This document shows positions 12,437 through 24,154 of a stretch of 64,000 bases of DNA, one piece after another; the first letter of the stretch is position 1; each line of letters begins with the position of its first letter. This stretch comes from Megamerina dolium (Eukaryota > Arthropoda > Insecta > Diptera > Megamerinidae), in assembly GCA_963854835.1 (NCBI GenBank), contig OY978525.1, positions 73,357,628-73,421,627 of the forward strand, read 5' to 3'. A model generated the notes under the pieces. It searched no databases, had not been told where the DNA came from, and worked only from the letters and a program-made list of their open reading frames with translations. The translations under genes were made by a program, and so were the position numbers.

Positions 12437-13282
12437 TCAGGTGACACAGTAGTTTCTTTCTGGCTTCGACAGGATTTTACTGTAGTATGCTACTACTTTT
12501 TCTTGCCCTATGATCTGAGAGAGCACACTTCCTATTCCATAGCCACTCGCATCTATGTCCAACACTACCTTTTGACCAGATACTGGATAGGCTAATACGG
12601 GCGTTGAACAGAGTCTTTCTTTCAGCTGTTCGAATGCTTTCTGTGGATCCTCGCCCCACACAAAAGCTTTGTTCTTTCTGGTTAACTCATGCAAACTGCT
12701 GGCGACGTTTGCAAATCCAGGAAAAAATCGTTTATAGTAGGTACATATGACTGGTAAGCTTAACTCGTGAAGTTTCGAGGGAAAATATCATTCTTGTGCT
12801 ACTACTACTTTCTCCTCGTCGGTATGTACCCCTTCTGTTGTTACTTTATGACCAAGATTTTTAACTTCTCGCCTGAAGAGTGAACACTTTTCATATTCAG
12901 TTTAAGCCCTGCTGATCGTATACGCTGAAATACTTCTTTCAACTTTTCCAGGTGGTCGTTAAAATCTTTTCCCATCACGATAATGTCATCGAGGTACACC
13001 AAGCACGTTTTCCAGTGCATTCCTCTGAGTACACGTTCCATCAAACGCTCGAAAATAGCCGGCGCATTGCATAACCCAAATGACATCACTGTAAATTGCC
13101 ATAGACCATCGCCAATACTGAAAGCTGTTTTCTCTTTGTCCTCCTCACCAAGTTCCACTTGCCAGTAGCCACTTTAAAGACCATGAATTGAGAACCACTT
13201 CGCACCAGATAGCGTCTCCAGAGTGTCATTGATTCTTGGCAGTGGATAGCTGTCTTTTTTCGTGATATCATTTAGCTTTCTA
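12437..13282 (-). pseudogene. Gypsy C RT and RNase H
   Basis: Frame 13158-12841 gives MELGEEDKEKTAFSIGDGLW, FGLCNAPAIFERLMERVLRG and LVYLDDIIVMGKDFNDHLEK (YLDD box). Frame 12694-12437 gives the RNase H start (VWGEDPQKAFEQLKERLCST, VLDIDASGYGIGSVLSQIIG). A TAA at 13174-13176 precedes SGYWQV exactly as in copy A. RT continues upstream only to 13282, where a SINE has inserted; it resumes after the TA tract at 13639. Confidence 0.86.
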
Positions 13283-14520
<1,238 letters not shown>

Positions 14521-14531
14521 ACTGACTCGTT

Positions 14532-15070
14532 TTAATTCAACGATAGATTTATGTTAGTGGAGTGATCGCTGTCCACCTTATTCTCCTTCTTTTGTTTACC
14601 TGTGGAATTCGATCTTGATCGCTTTCGTCGTAGACGGCAGTCACGCGCCATATGTTCTGGTTTGTTGCAAATAAAGCACTTACCAGTAAATTTGTTTTCG
14701 CGTCGACCTGTTGTTCTTCCTTCAAGCTGGACTACTGACTGGAATGCTAACACAATGCGTACCCGTGGCATTGGTCATTAGCATCAAACTGGCGGCTTCA
14801 AACGTCAAGGCACTACTGATTGTTTTGTCATATGTATTCCTTGGTGACATGACTAGGGCACGCTTTGTCTCTCCATCACGTATGCCATCTATGAATGCCT
14901 CTATTTTTATTTTTTCGACGAACTCTTATATTAATTTCCGTATTTGCGCTGGAGTGTCTCCATCAGTAATTGATAGATACCATTTGTAACACGTCGGAAA
15001 CATTGGCTTTTAATGCTGCTATTAAAGCAGCGGTCTTGTCGCTATCATTCTGTTGATTCTTCGAAGCTGA
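14532..15070 (-). pseudogene. Gypsy C Gag remains with zinc knuckle
   Basis: Frame 14771-14532 gives TGRRENKFTGKCFICNKPEH and MARDCRLRRKRSRSNS: the zinc knuckle is kept in CX2CX4HX4C spacing, but the Gly before His is Glu. Upstream blocks match copy A's Gag in fragments (KALVMSPRNTYDKTISSAL-like near 14850, then IKIEAFIDGIRDGETKRA-like). It ends in the segment [15 protein letters not shown] near 15050, cut by the SINE tail. Confidence 0.8.
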
Positions 15071-15182
<112 letters not shown>

Positions 15183-15505
15183 TATGTGGAACTTATAAGC
15201 CACGAAGGGCAGCTTGGAAGAACTTCTCCAGTACTGTTTCGGACAGTATTCGAAGAGACCTATTTGCACTTTCCGGTTCCAAACGGTAGAACTTTTGTGA
15301 CATCACTTTTTATGAGCGTTATAACAGAGCCCGTTTGGAAGCTTTTTCGTAGCAAATTGTTACTGACGGAAGTATTGCTAATTACTTACTGATAGGTGGG
15401 TACCTTTCGAAAATAAAATCTTTGCAATATTAAGGTTGTGCTTCAAACGGGGACTGAACCAACGACGTACATATCGGAAACCAACGCACTAACGTACCTA
15501 CTTCG
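15183..15505 (-). repeat. tRNA-derived SINE (copy S2, diverged)
   Basis: The reverse complement shows the family body: AATATTGCAAAGATTTTATT, AGGTACCCACCTATCAG, TTCTACCGTTTGGAACCGGA, and the end GCTTATAAGTTCCACATACT. The tRNA-like head is heavily decayed (GTTAGTGCGTTGGTTTCCG). The 3' end meets a (TA)n tract. It truncates the Gag of Gypsy C. Confidence 0.85.
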
Positions 15506-15519
15506 TTTCAGTTTGTGTC

Positions 15520-15680
15520 ATCTATCGACTCAAAACGATGGCCACAGAGTGATCTCTTGAGTTTAACGAATAACTAGAGGTACGGTGCGTTGAAATTTTG
15601 ACGAAATCACGAAGAACGAATGCAATGTGAGATGGCGCATTATCGTTGTGCAAGACTCAAGAGTTGTCTTTATCAAATCT
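15520..15680 (-). pseudogene. mariner fragment, 3' part (split by LINE)
   Basis: The minus strand reads LHNDNAPSHIAFVLRDFVKI, the second catalytic-Asp block of a mariner transposase, followed by a short remnant to about 15520. The matching N-terminal part lies at 17031-17480 on the same strand, so the Jockey-type LINE between them probably inserted into this mariner. Confidence 0.66.
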
Positions 15681-15739
15681 GTCCTTTTGAGAGTAATAGG
15701 TAAATAGTGGAAACTTTATCAGTTACAAACAGAATGTGT

Positions 15740-17004
15740 AATTCTCCTATGGAGCATTGGTAATCATTTGAAGGATTTTAGATTGGGTTCTATGGAGTTT
15801 TTCCATATTTGATGGTGATGGAGTACACCAGAGTGGGATACTGAAAGTCCATATGGGTTTAGTTACAGCCTTATAAAGTAGTACTTTATACTTCAGTTTG
15901 AGCTTGTACTGTCTGTTTAAGAGCCAGGCCAATTCATGTAATTTAAGCTTTATTTGGGTTGCTTTGGTACCTATATGTTTTGTCCATGTGAATCTGCGAT
16001 CGAGATGCATTCCGAGATTAAGCACACCTGGACAAGAACTCCTACATAGAGTGAACGTGATGTGAACACATTTGGACTCGTGGACTTCTATTCTCCAGCA
16101 GTCAAGCCATTCTTGAAGAGTATTTACACGTTCTTGGAGAAGTTGTGATGCCAATATCGGGTCTGAATGAGGGCATAAGATGGCTATATCATCTGCAAAA
16201 GTATAGGTGACTATTGGCTTTGGTCGGCATACAGCAGTGTATAAAGTATAAAGCAGAGCACCGAATACAATGCCTTGTGGTACTCCAGCATGAATGAGGT
16301 GAAGCATTTATGCCTCACCATGGATTGCCGACCTGAAAGGTAGCTTTCCAGCTTTCCACATTCTTTAATTTGTGCAAAAGTCCTGGGTTATATCGAGAAA
16401 TATTACAGAATAGTAATGCTTTCTTTCGTAAGTGTCTTGTATAGTGGTTACAATGCCGTGGACTTGCTCTATAGCCTGTGCTTCTCTCGGAAACTAAACT
16501 GATGCTAAGGTATGATGTTTTTGTGGTTAATCACATTTCGAATGCGCTTTATTATCAAATTTTCAAAGAGTTTTGAGAAAATAGATAACAATCTAATGGG
16601 TCTGTAGGACGCGACGTTTGTGGGATCTTTTCCAGCTTTAGGGATCATGATAATTCGGGAATTTTTCCAAGCCTCCAGAAAGCAACCGGTGCTTATTATT
16701 GCATTAAATTCATGCATGAAATGCATTACAGCTATTCTTGGGAGCTGTTGGATTATTTGTCCTGTAATCAAATCACGCCCTGGAGATTGATAGGGTTGAA
16801 TCCCTTGATCGCGTTTATAAGATCTTTTTTCGAGATCGATATACCATTAATGCTGCAGTTAGTGCGAACTGATGGCAACGTGGTAACGAGACTATCCATG
16901 CTAGAGGTAAACACTTGAAGTAGGTGATTGGCAAAAGCAATTCCCTTTTTTGCATCACTTTTTCCAAATTCACCATTGCGGCGCAAATGATTTATAACAC
17001 CCAA
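15740..17004 (-). pseudogene. Jockey-type LINE, RT region
   Basis: Three consecutive minus-strand frames form one RT. 17004-16768 is the segment upstream of RT (FANHLLQVFTSS, ISKKDLINAIKGFNPINLQG). 16771-16505 is the RT start (AWKNSRIIMIPKAGKDPTNV, SYRPIRLLSIFSKLFENLII). 16307-15747 has AGVPQGIVFGALLYTLYTAV, YTFADDIAIL (the F/YADD box), WRIEVHESKCVHITFTL, LGMHLDRRFTWTKHI and IWTFSIPLWCTPSPSNMEKL. This block order and wording is characteristic of Jockey-clade elements. Endonuclease and ORF1 are absent, so it is 5' truncated; frameshifts lie near 16768 and between 16505 and 16307. Confidence 0.86.
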
Positions 17005-17030
17005 ATAATGCGCATAACACTCAAATAATA

Positions 17031-17480
17031 CTAGATTTTTTTTGGGCTTGGCTCACCTTTAGGATGATATTCGCTGGCCTGATCGATTGTTTCTGGTTCA
17101 AAAGCATAAATCAAAATCTTATCTCCTGTCTTAATGTGTTTCATTGTGTGCTGATAGTCAGAAAGCATTGCTTTACGTACTTTAATGCGATGCTGTTTTC
17201 CCAGAGGATTCAGCGTTCTTAGAAGCAATCGAGATTTTACTTTTCTCGAGCACAAATGTTCTTTCAAAATGACCTTCATTGATCCTTCTGATATTACAAA
17301 AACTTCAGTAAAGCCTTTAACTGTCAATTCGAGCACCAAGTCTTTGATTTAATTAACATGGTGTTCACCAGTTGATGTGATTGGTCGCCCGGGACGTTCT
17401 CTGTCATCATCGCTTTTTCGGCAGCCTTCGAACAATTTATACTATTCATATACTCGCGTCATATACTTGTTTGGGCTACA
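17031..17480 (-). pseudogene. mariner fragment, N-terminal part (split by LINE)
   Basis: The minus strand reads GRPITSTGEHHVN, then KDLVLELTVKGFTEVFVISE, GSMKVILKEHLCSRKVKSRL, IKVRKAMLSDYQHTMKHIKT and GDKILIYAFEPETIDQASEY ending HPKGEPSPKK. This is the mariner helix-turn-helix to first catalytic-Asp region; the residue expected to be Asp in the TGDE block is present (TGDK). Frame breaks lie near 17345 and 17400. Confidence 0.7.
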
Positions 17481-18300
17481 GAAATTTCAGGAAATTTGAC
17501 ACAGGTGACAGAAATAGTAACTTAAAAATTAAATCATTTACTCCTATCGAAATTATGATATGTTATATATTACGATGAATAGTAGACGTGTTTTTTTAGC
17601 AAGCAATTAAAATGCGTTTTTGTTATTTTGTTTTATCACTTTTTGTGCCAAATAACTAATAAATGACCTCTCAGTGATTCCAGTAGAACATCAATTTATT
17701 TACATTCGCTTAGTCGTATCTGTTTTCATATGCTTATGAGTTAATTTCTATCAATATGCCTGTTATGTAAAAAAAAAAAATACCCGTGCTGTCGCTACTC
17801 GCTATCATACTGTAGTCTCCCAAGTAATATATTGCACTTCGATAAGTGTCTATAGAAGTTATCTCCACTTCGCTTTCCTTCGTAAAAGCTTTGTGGAAAA
17901 ATTTTGGAAATTATTGCGATGGTCGAAGCTATTTTTGAGTAGATCAAAGTGGCTTATAGAGACTACAAAACAGGTGCGACGGTCTCAATTGTATAAGCCT
18001 TCTGCTATAAGACTCTTGGATTTTTTTTTTCTAGATACCAATTAGAAGAGATATGGCTTCACGAAATAACTTCCATCCAGCAGCTCAGCGGCTGCCTAAC
18101 TAAATTCTTCCTCTCAAACTGCTATAAAACTTGTCGATTTTTTTCCTAAAGGCAAATTGGAAACCTCTTTATAACGATTGATTCAAACTGCCTTACGAAA
18201 TCTTCACGGAATCCTTAAAGAAGCAAGCACTTGCATTTTAGCCTTCTGGAAGTGCAAATCGTTACTTGCCTAATTCTGCCGACGTCAATGGATGAAAAAC
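17481..18300. other. No gene recognised
   Basis: AT-rich sequence, possibly partly the 5' untranslated region of the LINE whose ORF1 starts at 18329. Two loosely similar segments (CTTCTGCTATAAGACTCTTG and CAAACTGCTATAAAACTTG) near 17998 and 18118 hint at an internal repeat. Confidence 0.45.
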
Positions 18301-18328
18301 GCCGACTTCTTCGGAACCCAGCTTTAAT

Positions 18329-19010
18329 ATGAAGCTGAATTTATTTAAAGAGATCATTATTGAGGAACTGTATACTGTGGTGACAAAATCAGAGGAGCAA
18401 ATACTCGATCGTTTCGGTAAACTCGCAGCTGAATTACACAACATTAAGAGGGAATTACGTGATCTAACGTTTAGAATTACAGGAGCTGAGAGGATCTGTG
18501 TTGATATTGATGTTATGAAAAAAGAAATGATATCTTTTCGTCAACAAAAAAACTCCGTTGAGAACGTAGATGTCTCTGCTGACGTCATTCTTAACGGATT
18601 ACCGTACTCTGATAAGGAAATCTTCATAACATCTTTGTTAACGTATGTAAATCTATTAACTTTGAGATGCCTATGCTGCGTGATGTATTTAGAGTTAGAT
18701 CTGAAAACATCACAATTATCAACAACATTTCTGTTGTTATAAAGCTATTTTCGTTCTATGATCGTGGTCGTTTATTTAAAGCTCTTGCTGCCTTTCGTTG
18801 AACCAACAACAGACCAATTTCATTTAATGAAATCTCTTATGGTGGAAATCAATTTATTTACCTGCACGAAAGCCTTACAAAGAGAAACCGTGATTTATTA
18901 AATAATACCAATAAACTTAAAAGAGACAATCGATTAGCTGCATTTTTCTCTTTACGCGGCAATGTACAGTGTGATATTTTAAGAGCCTTCGGATTTGATT
19001 AAAAAAAAAC
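18329..19010 (+). pseudogene. LINE ORF1 protein with baculoviral-FP-like C-terminus
   Basis: The frame 18329-18742 starts MKLNLFKEIIIEELYTVVTK and has a charged heptad-like coiled coil (ILDRFGKLAAELHNIKRELR). After a frameshift near 18640 the C-terminal part continues as YLHESLTKRNRDLLNNTNKL and KRDNRLAAFFSLRGNVQ. This pattern (L-x-ESLT-x(5)-LL, LK, F-x(5)-G-x-V) is that of the FP-type domain found in many Jockey/CR1-group ORF1 proteins, which are nucleic-acid chaperones. It ends at a TAA near 19000. Confidence 0.66.
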
Positions 19011-19028
19011 ACATACAATTTAGAGAAA

Positions 19029-19042
19029 TATAAGAAATCTTT
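19029..19042 (+). repeat. Left target-site duplication of RTE LINE
   Basis: TATAAGAAATCTTT, repeated exactly at 22400-22413 on the far side of the RTE LINE. It marks the insertion edges and shows that the flanking DNA was once continuous. Confidence 0.88.
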
Positions 19043-22000
19043 GGTGGTCTGGTGGTGTTTTCGCAAGGTAACGTGTCTAACTGCCTCAACCAGGTGGGGC
19101 TAGCGCAATCCTTGTTGAACTCATCGCAAGTCAACTCACTGGCTGTCATGTAGTTTGATCTGAGCGCTATGTGATGATACCTTTATTTGTTAATGAGGGG
19201 TAGTCATATAGCTTGCTCTGCTTACTCTGTGATGGCGCTTTCATTATTATTAATGGGGGCCCTCCATGTGGCGACCACCGGGCAACGTCTTCCTGGCACC
19301 CGCTGGGAGGCGGCTGAAGTGAGTGGCGAAAATCTCCTCGGTTAGAGGTTGTGCGTTGGGTTTGGGACCCGCCACATAAAAAACCCCCCCAATGAAAAAA
19401 ACAAATATGCCTCGGAGAAGGACTACCGTTTTTGTTGATGACCCCCGCAAACGAAAAAAGGACCACGATTTACGGATATGCACCTGGAATGTCCGATCCC
19501 TTTATAGGGAGGGTGCCTCTATCCAGCTGGTTGATGTCCTCGAAAAATACAGAGCTGACATCACCGCTCTCCAGGAAATGCGATGGACAGGACAGGGCTG
19601 CTCCAAAAGAGCGTCCTGTGACATCTACTACAGTTGCCATGCTGAAAGGCACGAATTAGGATGTGGATTTTTGGTCAGCAAGAGACTACGACATCTTGTC
19701 TCGCAGTTCACGCCTGTGAACGAACGGCTGGCCACAATCCGCATCAAGGCAAAATTTTTCAACATCAGCCTTATATGTGCCCACGCTCCGACGGATGAGA
19801 AGGACAATGTGACCAAGGAGAGCTTCTTTCAGCGCCTCGAAGAAGCTTATGACCGCTGCCCCCGCCACGATATCAAAATCGTGCTTGGCGACTTTAATGC
19901 CAGGGTGGGCAAGGAAGGTACCTTTGGTCCAACTGTCGGAAAATTCAGCCTCCACCAAAACACCTCCGATAACGGAATGAGGCTGATTGACTTCGCCGCA
20001 GCACGAAACATGGTAATTGGTGGTACCAGATTCCAGCATATCGACATCCACAAAGCGACATGGCTGTCTCCAGATCATCGTACAAGAAACCAAATTGATC
20101 ATGTGTTGATTGACGGAAGGCATGCTTCCAGTGTGATGGACGTGAAATCGATCCGTGGTGCCAACATCGACTCGGATCACTACCTTGTTGCAACTAAGGT
20201 GCGCACACGCTTATGTGTCGCAAATAACAAGAGAAGTCCCACACAGAGAAAGCTCGACGTCAGTAAGCTGCAATCACCAGAGACAGCAGATGCATTTTCC
20301 ACTCGACTATCGGATCTGCTTATGCAGAACACTCCCCCACTTGATGATACATGCGCACGGTGGACACATATATCCCACTCCATGACTACTGCTGCCGAGG
20401 AGGTAATCGGTTACTACCGGCCTCTGAGGAATGAGTGGTATGATCAGGAGTGTCGCGACGCTACCGCAGAGAAAGACGCCGCCTACAGAAAAACCCTGCG
20501 TGCAGGCGTAACGCGAGCTGTTAAGGAGCGGTATAGAGAGAAAAGGAGTGCAGAGAGACGTCTTTTCAGGCGCAAGAAGAGGGAGTTGGAAAGACGCGAG
20601 TGTGAGGAGATAGAGATGTGTACCGACAAGAATGAGACTCGAAAATTCTTTGAAAAGATCAAGCGCCTGAGTGGAGGTTTAAATCCCGGAGCCTCTTCTT
20701 GTCGTGATGGAAATGGGAATCTGGTTACGGATGTCCAGAGTGTACTGAGCCTATGGAGGGAACACTTCTCCACGTTACTGAATGGCGATGCTACGAACAA
20801 TTCCGCCAGTGGAGGAGAATGCCCGATAACCCCAATTACAGATGATGGTGTTGATGTTCCACCACCCGACTATGACGAGGTTGAAACGGCCATTTTAAGG
20901 CTGAAGAACAACAAAGCTGCAGGTGCTGATGTTTAAGACCAGAGGCGATGAGCTGCTCACCCGCATGCACCAGCTCATAAGCAGAATATGGTCGGATGAA
21001 AGCATGCCTGATGATTGGAGGCTCAGTGTGCTCTGTCCTGTACATAAAAAAGGAGACCCCACAATTTGCGCCAACTACCGTGGAATAAGTCTCCTGAGCA
21101 TCGCGTACAAGGTTCTATCGAGCGTACTCTGTGAAAGATTGAAGCCTATGCTCAGCAACCTGATTGGACCTTATCAGTGTGGCTTCAGACCTGGTAAATC
21201 CACCATCGACCAGATTTTCACACTGCGCCAAATCCTGGAGAAGACCCAAGAAAAACAGATCGACACACACCACCTATTTGTTGATTATAAAGCCGCTTTC
21301 GACAGTCCGGTAAGGGATTACCTCTACGCAACAATGTCTGAGTTCGGTATTCCTGCAAAGCTCATTCGACTTTGTAGAATGACACTGCATAACTCCCGTT
21401 GTGCAGTGAAAATTGGGAAGGACCTCTCCGCACCGTTTAATACCGAACGGGGTTTCAGACAAGGTGATTCGTTATCGTGCGACTTCTTCAATCTTATTAT
21501 GGAGAAAATAATACGAGCTGCTGATCTACGACATAATGGCACTATCTTCAACAAAAGTGTCATGCTGTTAGCGTATGCCGACGATATTGACATAATCGGC
21601 ATGAACACGCGAGCAGTCAGTGCAGCATTCTCAGAGTTGGAAAGAGAGTCGCGTCGGATGGGTCACACGGTGAACGAGGGCAAGACGAAGTATCTAGTGT
21701 CAACAAACAAAGAGTCCCGGCGTCTTGGACAGCACGTCACTGTTGACAACTACGCTCTTGAAGTAGTAAGGGACTTTGTCTATCTTGGAACCAGCATTAA
21801 CAGCAGTAATGACGTCAGCTTGGAGATCATGCGTAGGATAACTCTTGCTAACAGGTGTTACTTTGGGCTGAGTAAGCAATTGAGAAGTCGAGCCCTCTCT
21901 CGAAGAACGAAAACTACACTCTACAAGTCTCTCATCATGCCTGTCCTAACATATGGCGCTGAAGCCTGGACAATTTCCACCTCGGATGAGCGAATACTTG

Positions 22001-22399
22001 GAGTTTTCGAGAGAAAAGTCCTACGCAAGATCTTTGGACCTATTTGCGTTGGTGGCGAGTACCGAATAAGGTACAACCATGAGCTGTACGAGCTGTATGC
22101 CGATATTGACATAGTAAAGCGCATCAAAATCCAGCGGCTGCGCTGGCTAGGTCATGTCGAGCGAATGGAAGAACACGCTCCAGCTAAGAAGGTGTTATAT
22201 TCGGAACCCGCTGGAGGACGACGCAAAAGAGGAAGACCAAACCTCCGGTGGAAAGACCAAGTACTGGAGAACCTGACGGCGCTTGGAATTTCTAACTGGC
22301 GCCAGCTAGCGGAGAACAGAGATGGCTGGCGAAGCATGTTATTTTCGGCCTAAATCGATATTCGGTTGTTATGGCCACATAAGTAAGTAAGTAAGTAAG
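19043..22399 (+). mobile_element. RTE-type LINE, near full length (copy L1)
   Basis: A 3357-bp element bounded by a 14-bp target duplication. It has a 5' untranslated region of about 350 bp, an endonuclease-RT coding region (19392-22353), a very short 3' end (CGGTTGTTATGGCCACATAA) and a (TAAG)n tail. The single EN-RT coding region, short 3' end and tandem-repeat tail fit the RTE clade. It is inactivated by a 17-bp deletion at about 20930. It is inserted in the older LINE of 18300-26865. Confidence 0.93.
19392..22353 (+). pseudogene. RTE endonuclease-reverse transcriptase (17-bp deletion)
   Basis: The first frame (19392-20936, 514 aa) begins MKKTNMPRRRTTVFVDDPRK. It carries an apurinic-type endonuclease: TWNVRSL, ADITALQEMRW with catalytic Glu, SLICAHAPTDEKDN, VLGDFNARVGKEG and the terminal IDSDHYLV. 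The second frame (20923-22353, 476 aa) carries [74 protein letters not shown] (YADD), and a C-terminal [20 protein letters not shown]. Relative to copies at 39930 and 62180, 17 bp are missing after GCTGATG, which shifts the frame. Start choice: first ATG in frame after the 5' untranslated region. Confidence 0.93.
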
Positions 22400-22413
22400 T
22401 ATAAGAAATCTTT
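22380..22413 (+). repeat. (TAAG)n tail and right target-site duplication
   Basis: Five TAAG units follow GGCCACA, then the duplicated TATAAGAAATCTTT at 22400-22413. Confidence 0.88.
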
Positions 22414-22429
22414 ATTTGATTCATTAGAA

Positions 22430-23330
22430 CGATCTATATAATTCAATATTTAAAGATGATTTCATGTAAATGTTGACCGCAGCTGTGCCTCAAATGGTTC
22501 ATAGGCTGGGTCCAATTTTGGCATACTCTATCCAACATATCGTCCGGTATTTCACGAATAAATTCTTCAATATTGCCTTCCCGTGCGTCCCGTGCGGGCC
22601 TGTCGCTATAGACATGAGCTTTAACATTGCTCCACAAAAAATAGTCTAAAGGCGTTAAATCGCACGATCTAGGCGTCCAATTGACCGGCCTCAAACGTGA
22701 AATAAACTGTTCACCGAACTCGCCTTCCAATTGGGCCATTGTTTCACGTGCTGTGTGGCATGTGGTACCGTCTTGTTGAAACCACATGTCAGCCAAGTCC
22801 AGTAGCCCTCGCCATTCACAGTAACGTTCTTGCCGTCGTCGTTTTTGAAAAAGTACGGTCCAATGATGCCACCGGCTCATAATCCACACCAAACAGTGCA
22901 TTTTTCGGGATGCATAGGCAGATCTTGCAATGCTTCTGGCTGCTCTCCACACCAAATACGACAATTTTGATTGTTCACGTATCCATTCAAAAGAAATGAG
23001 CTTCGGCGCTGATCACAATTTTCCGATAAAAAAGTGGATCTTCATCCAACTTTGCCAGCGCCCATTCACCAAAAGTTAGCCATTGTGGTAAGTCGTGTGG
23101 TTTCAATTCTTGCACCAGCTGTATTGTAGAAGATTTGGCACCCAAATCCTCCCGCCAGATTCATGGTTAAATTATAGACCAAACTGAACATATTTGACAG
23201 TAACTTGTTGCACCAAAATAGCTGAACTGCCAAAAACAGTGTTTCCAAAAAGAGTTGCTTAAAATCACCCCGTACATGTGAAAGTGAAACATGATATGGC
23301 TGCACACATTGTAAATGATACAACTAGCAT
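22430..23330 (-). pseudogene. mariner-superfamily transposase remains (C-terminal half)
   Basis: The minus strand reads, in shifting frames, HDLPQWLTFGEWALAKLDED, FLNGYVNNQNCRIWCGEQPE, MWFQQDGTTCHTARETMAQL (second catalytic Asp), WTPRSCDLTPLDYFLW (third Asp) and ends HLHEIIFKY. The block before FLNGYVN reads SAEAHF where related proteins have an Asp in place of the first Ala, so the first catalytic residue seems lost. The same family gives the deleted copy at 38854-39731. The N-terminal DNA-binding part is missing. Confidence 0.78.
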
Positions 23331-23582
23331 ATATATTATTGCTGGTAATAAGACATATTGGTTTATTTGAATCACTGTTTGAATCAGTTTGATTATTGAT
23401 TATATATGTACATAATGTTTAAAATTTTAATTTTAATTTTAAGTTATATAAAAATTTTCTATTTTAAGCATATTTTTCATATTTACCACTTTGTTTTTCT
23501 GTACCTCTCGAATTCTATCTTCTCTCTTTTTTATTGGTTTATTCTTCTTCTTCTTATTTTAATTTTATAGTGCCGTGGTGAT
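23331..23582. other. AT-rich interval, no gene
   Basis: A low-complexity stretch with TTTTAATTTTAATTTTAAG near 23426. By position it may be the spacer between ORF1 and ORF2 of the old LINE. Confidence 0.4.
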
Positions 23583-23938
23583 TTGTTTTTGAATCCGCTT
23601 GCCGATCTTGCAATTCGTAACAATCGTTCTGGAATGCCTGGTAGTGTTGACGAGAACACAAGAACTCTGGTTCACATACCCTGTAAGCAACGTAGTGGTC
23701 TAAATGTTGTTCATTTTAATGGTCGAAGCCAGAAATGGTCCCAAATTAGACTATATGAAGTATATCCTTGAACACTCACTTGTCGGTATTGTGTGTGAGA
23801 CGTGGTTCAGATCTGATCTTTCAAACCAGCATTATTCCATTAACGGATACAAACTTTTTAGGAATGATAGGTGCTCGAAGATAAATGGTTGTATTGCGGT
23901 CTATTGTATATGTGATCTCGATGTCGAGGTCGTATGCT
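23583..23938 (+). pseudogene. LINE ORF2 endonuclease start
   Basis: The two frames 23583-23771 and 23704-23940 overlap to give VDENTRTLVHIPCKQRSGLN, then NVVHFNGRS, GPKLDYMKYILEHSLVGIVC, ETWFRSDLSNQHYSINGYKL and FRNDRCSKINGCIAVYC. These are the N-x-RSL, E-T-W and GY-x-LFRNDR blocks of the Jockey/CR1-group endonuclease. One frameshift lies near 23735. The rest of the domain lies beyond the mariner at about 25340. Confidence 0.74.
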
Positions 23939-24154
23939 AAAGCAATAGCTCGATAATTGAATTTATTAATGTTGAAATATTTTTTAATTGTCCCAAGTTT
24001 CTGATATCGTGTGTTTATAATCCACATCGCGGCTTGATCTATTTTTCCTTGATATTTCTGAAAGATTGATTGACTATGTATACTTGACGTGTTCCTAATT
24101 TCTGATCCTTCTATCAGGTGTCGTAATAATAAATCCATTATTTTTCCAATAATG
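23939..24154. other. Unassigned interval between LINE endonuclease and mariner
   Basis: The minus strand is open (AAMWIINTRYQKLGTIKKYF) and vaguely resembles a LINE RT C-terminus, but I cannot assign it. Confidence 0.3.

Noticed and set aside
18760..19010. Baculovirus FP-like segment as a viral insertion
   Set aside because: This domain type is a normal part of many LINE ORF1 proteins; coiled coil, position and neighbouring LINE ORF2 pieces explain it.
24050..24138. Minus-strand frame 23821-24138 as a LINE RT C-terminus
   Set aside because: Some resemblance (AAMWIINTRYQKLGTIKKYF), but too short and without a diagnostic block, so left unassigned.
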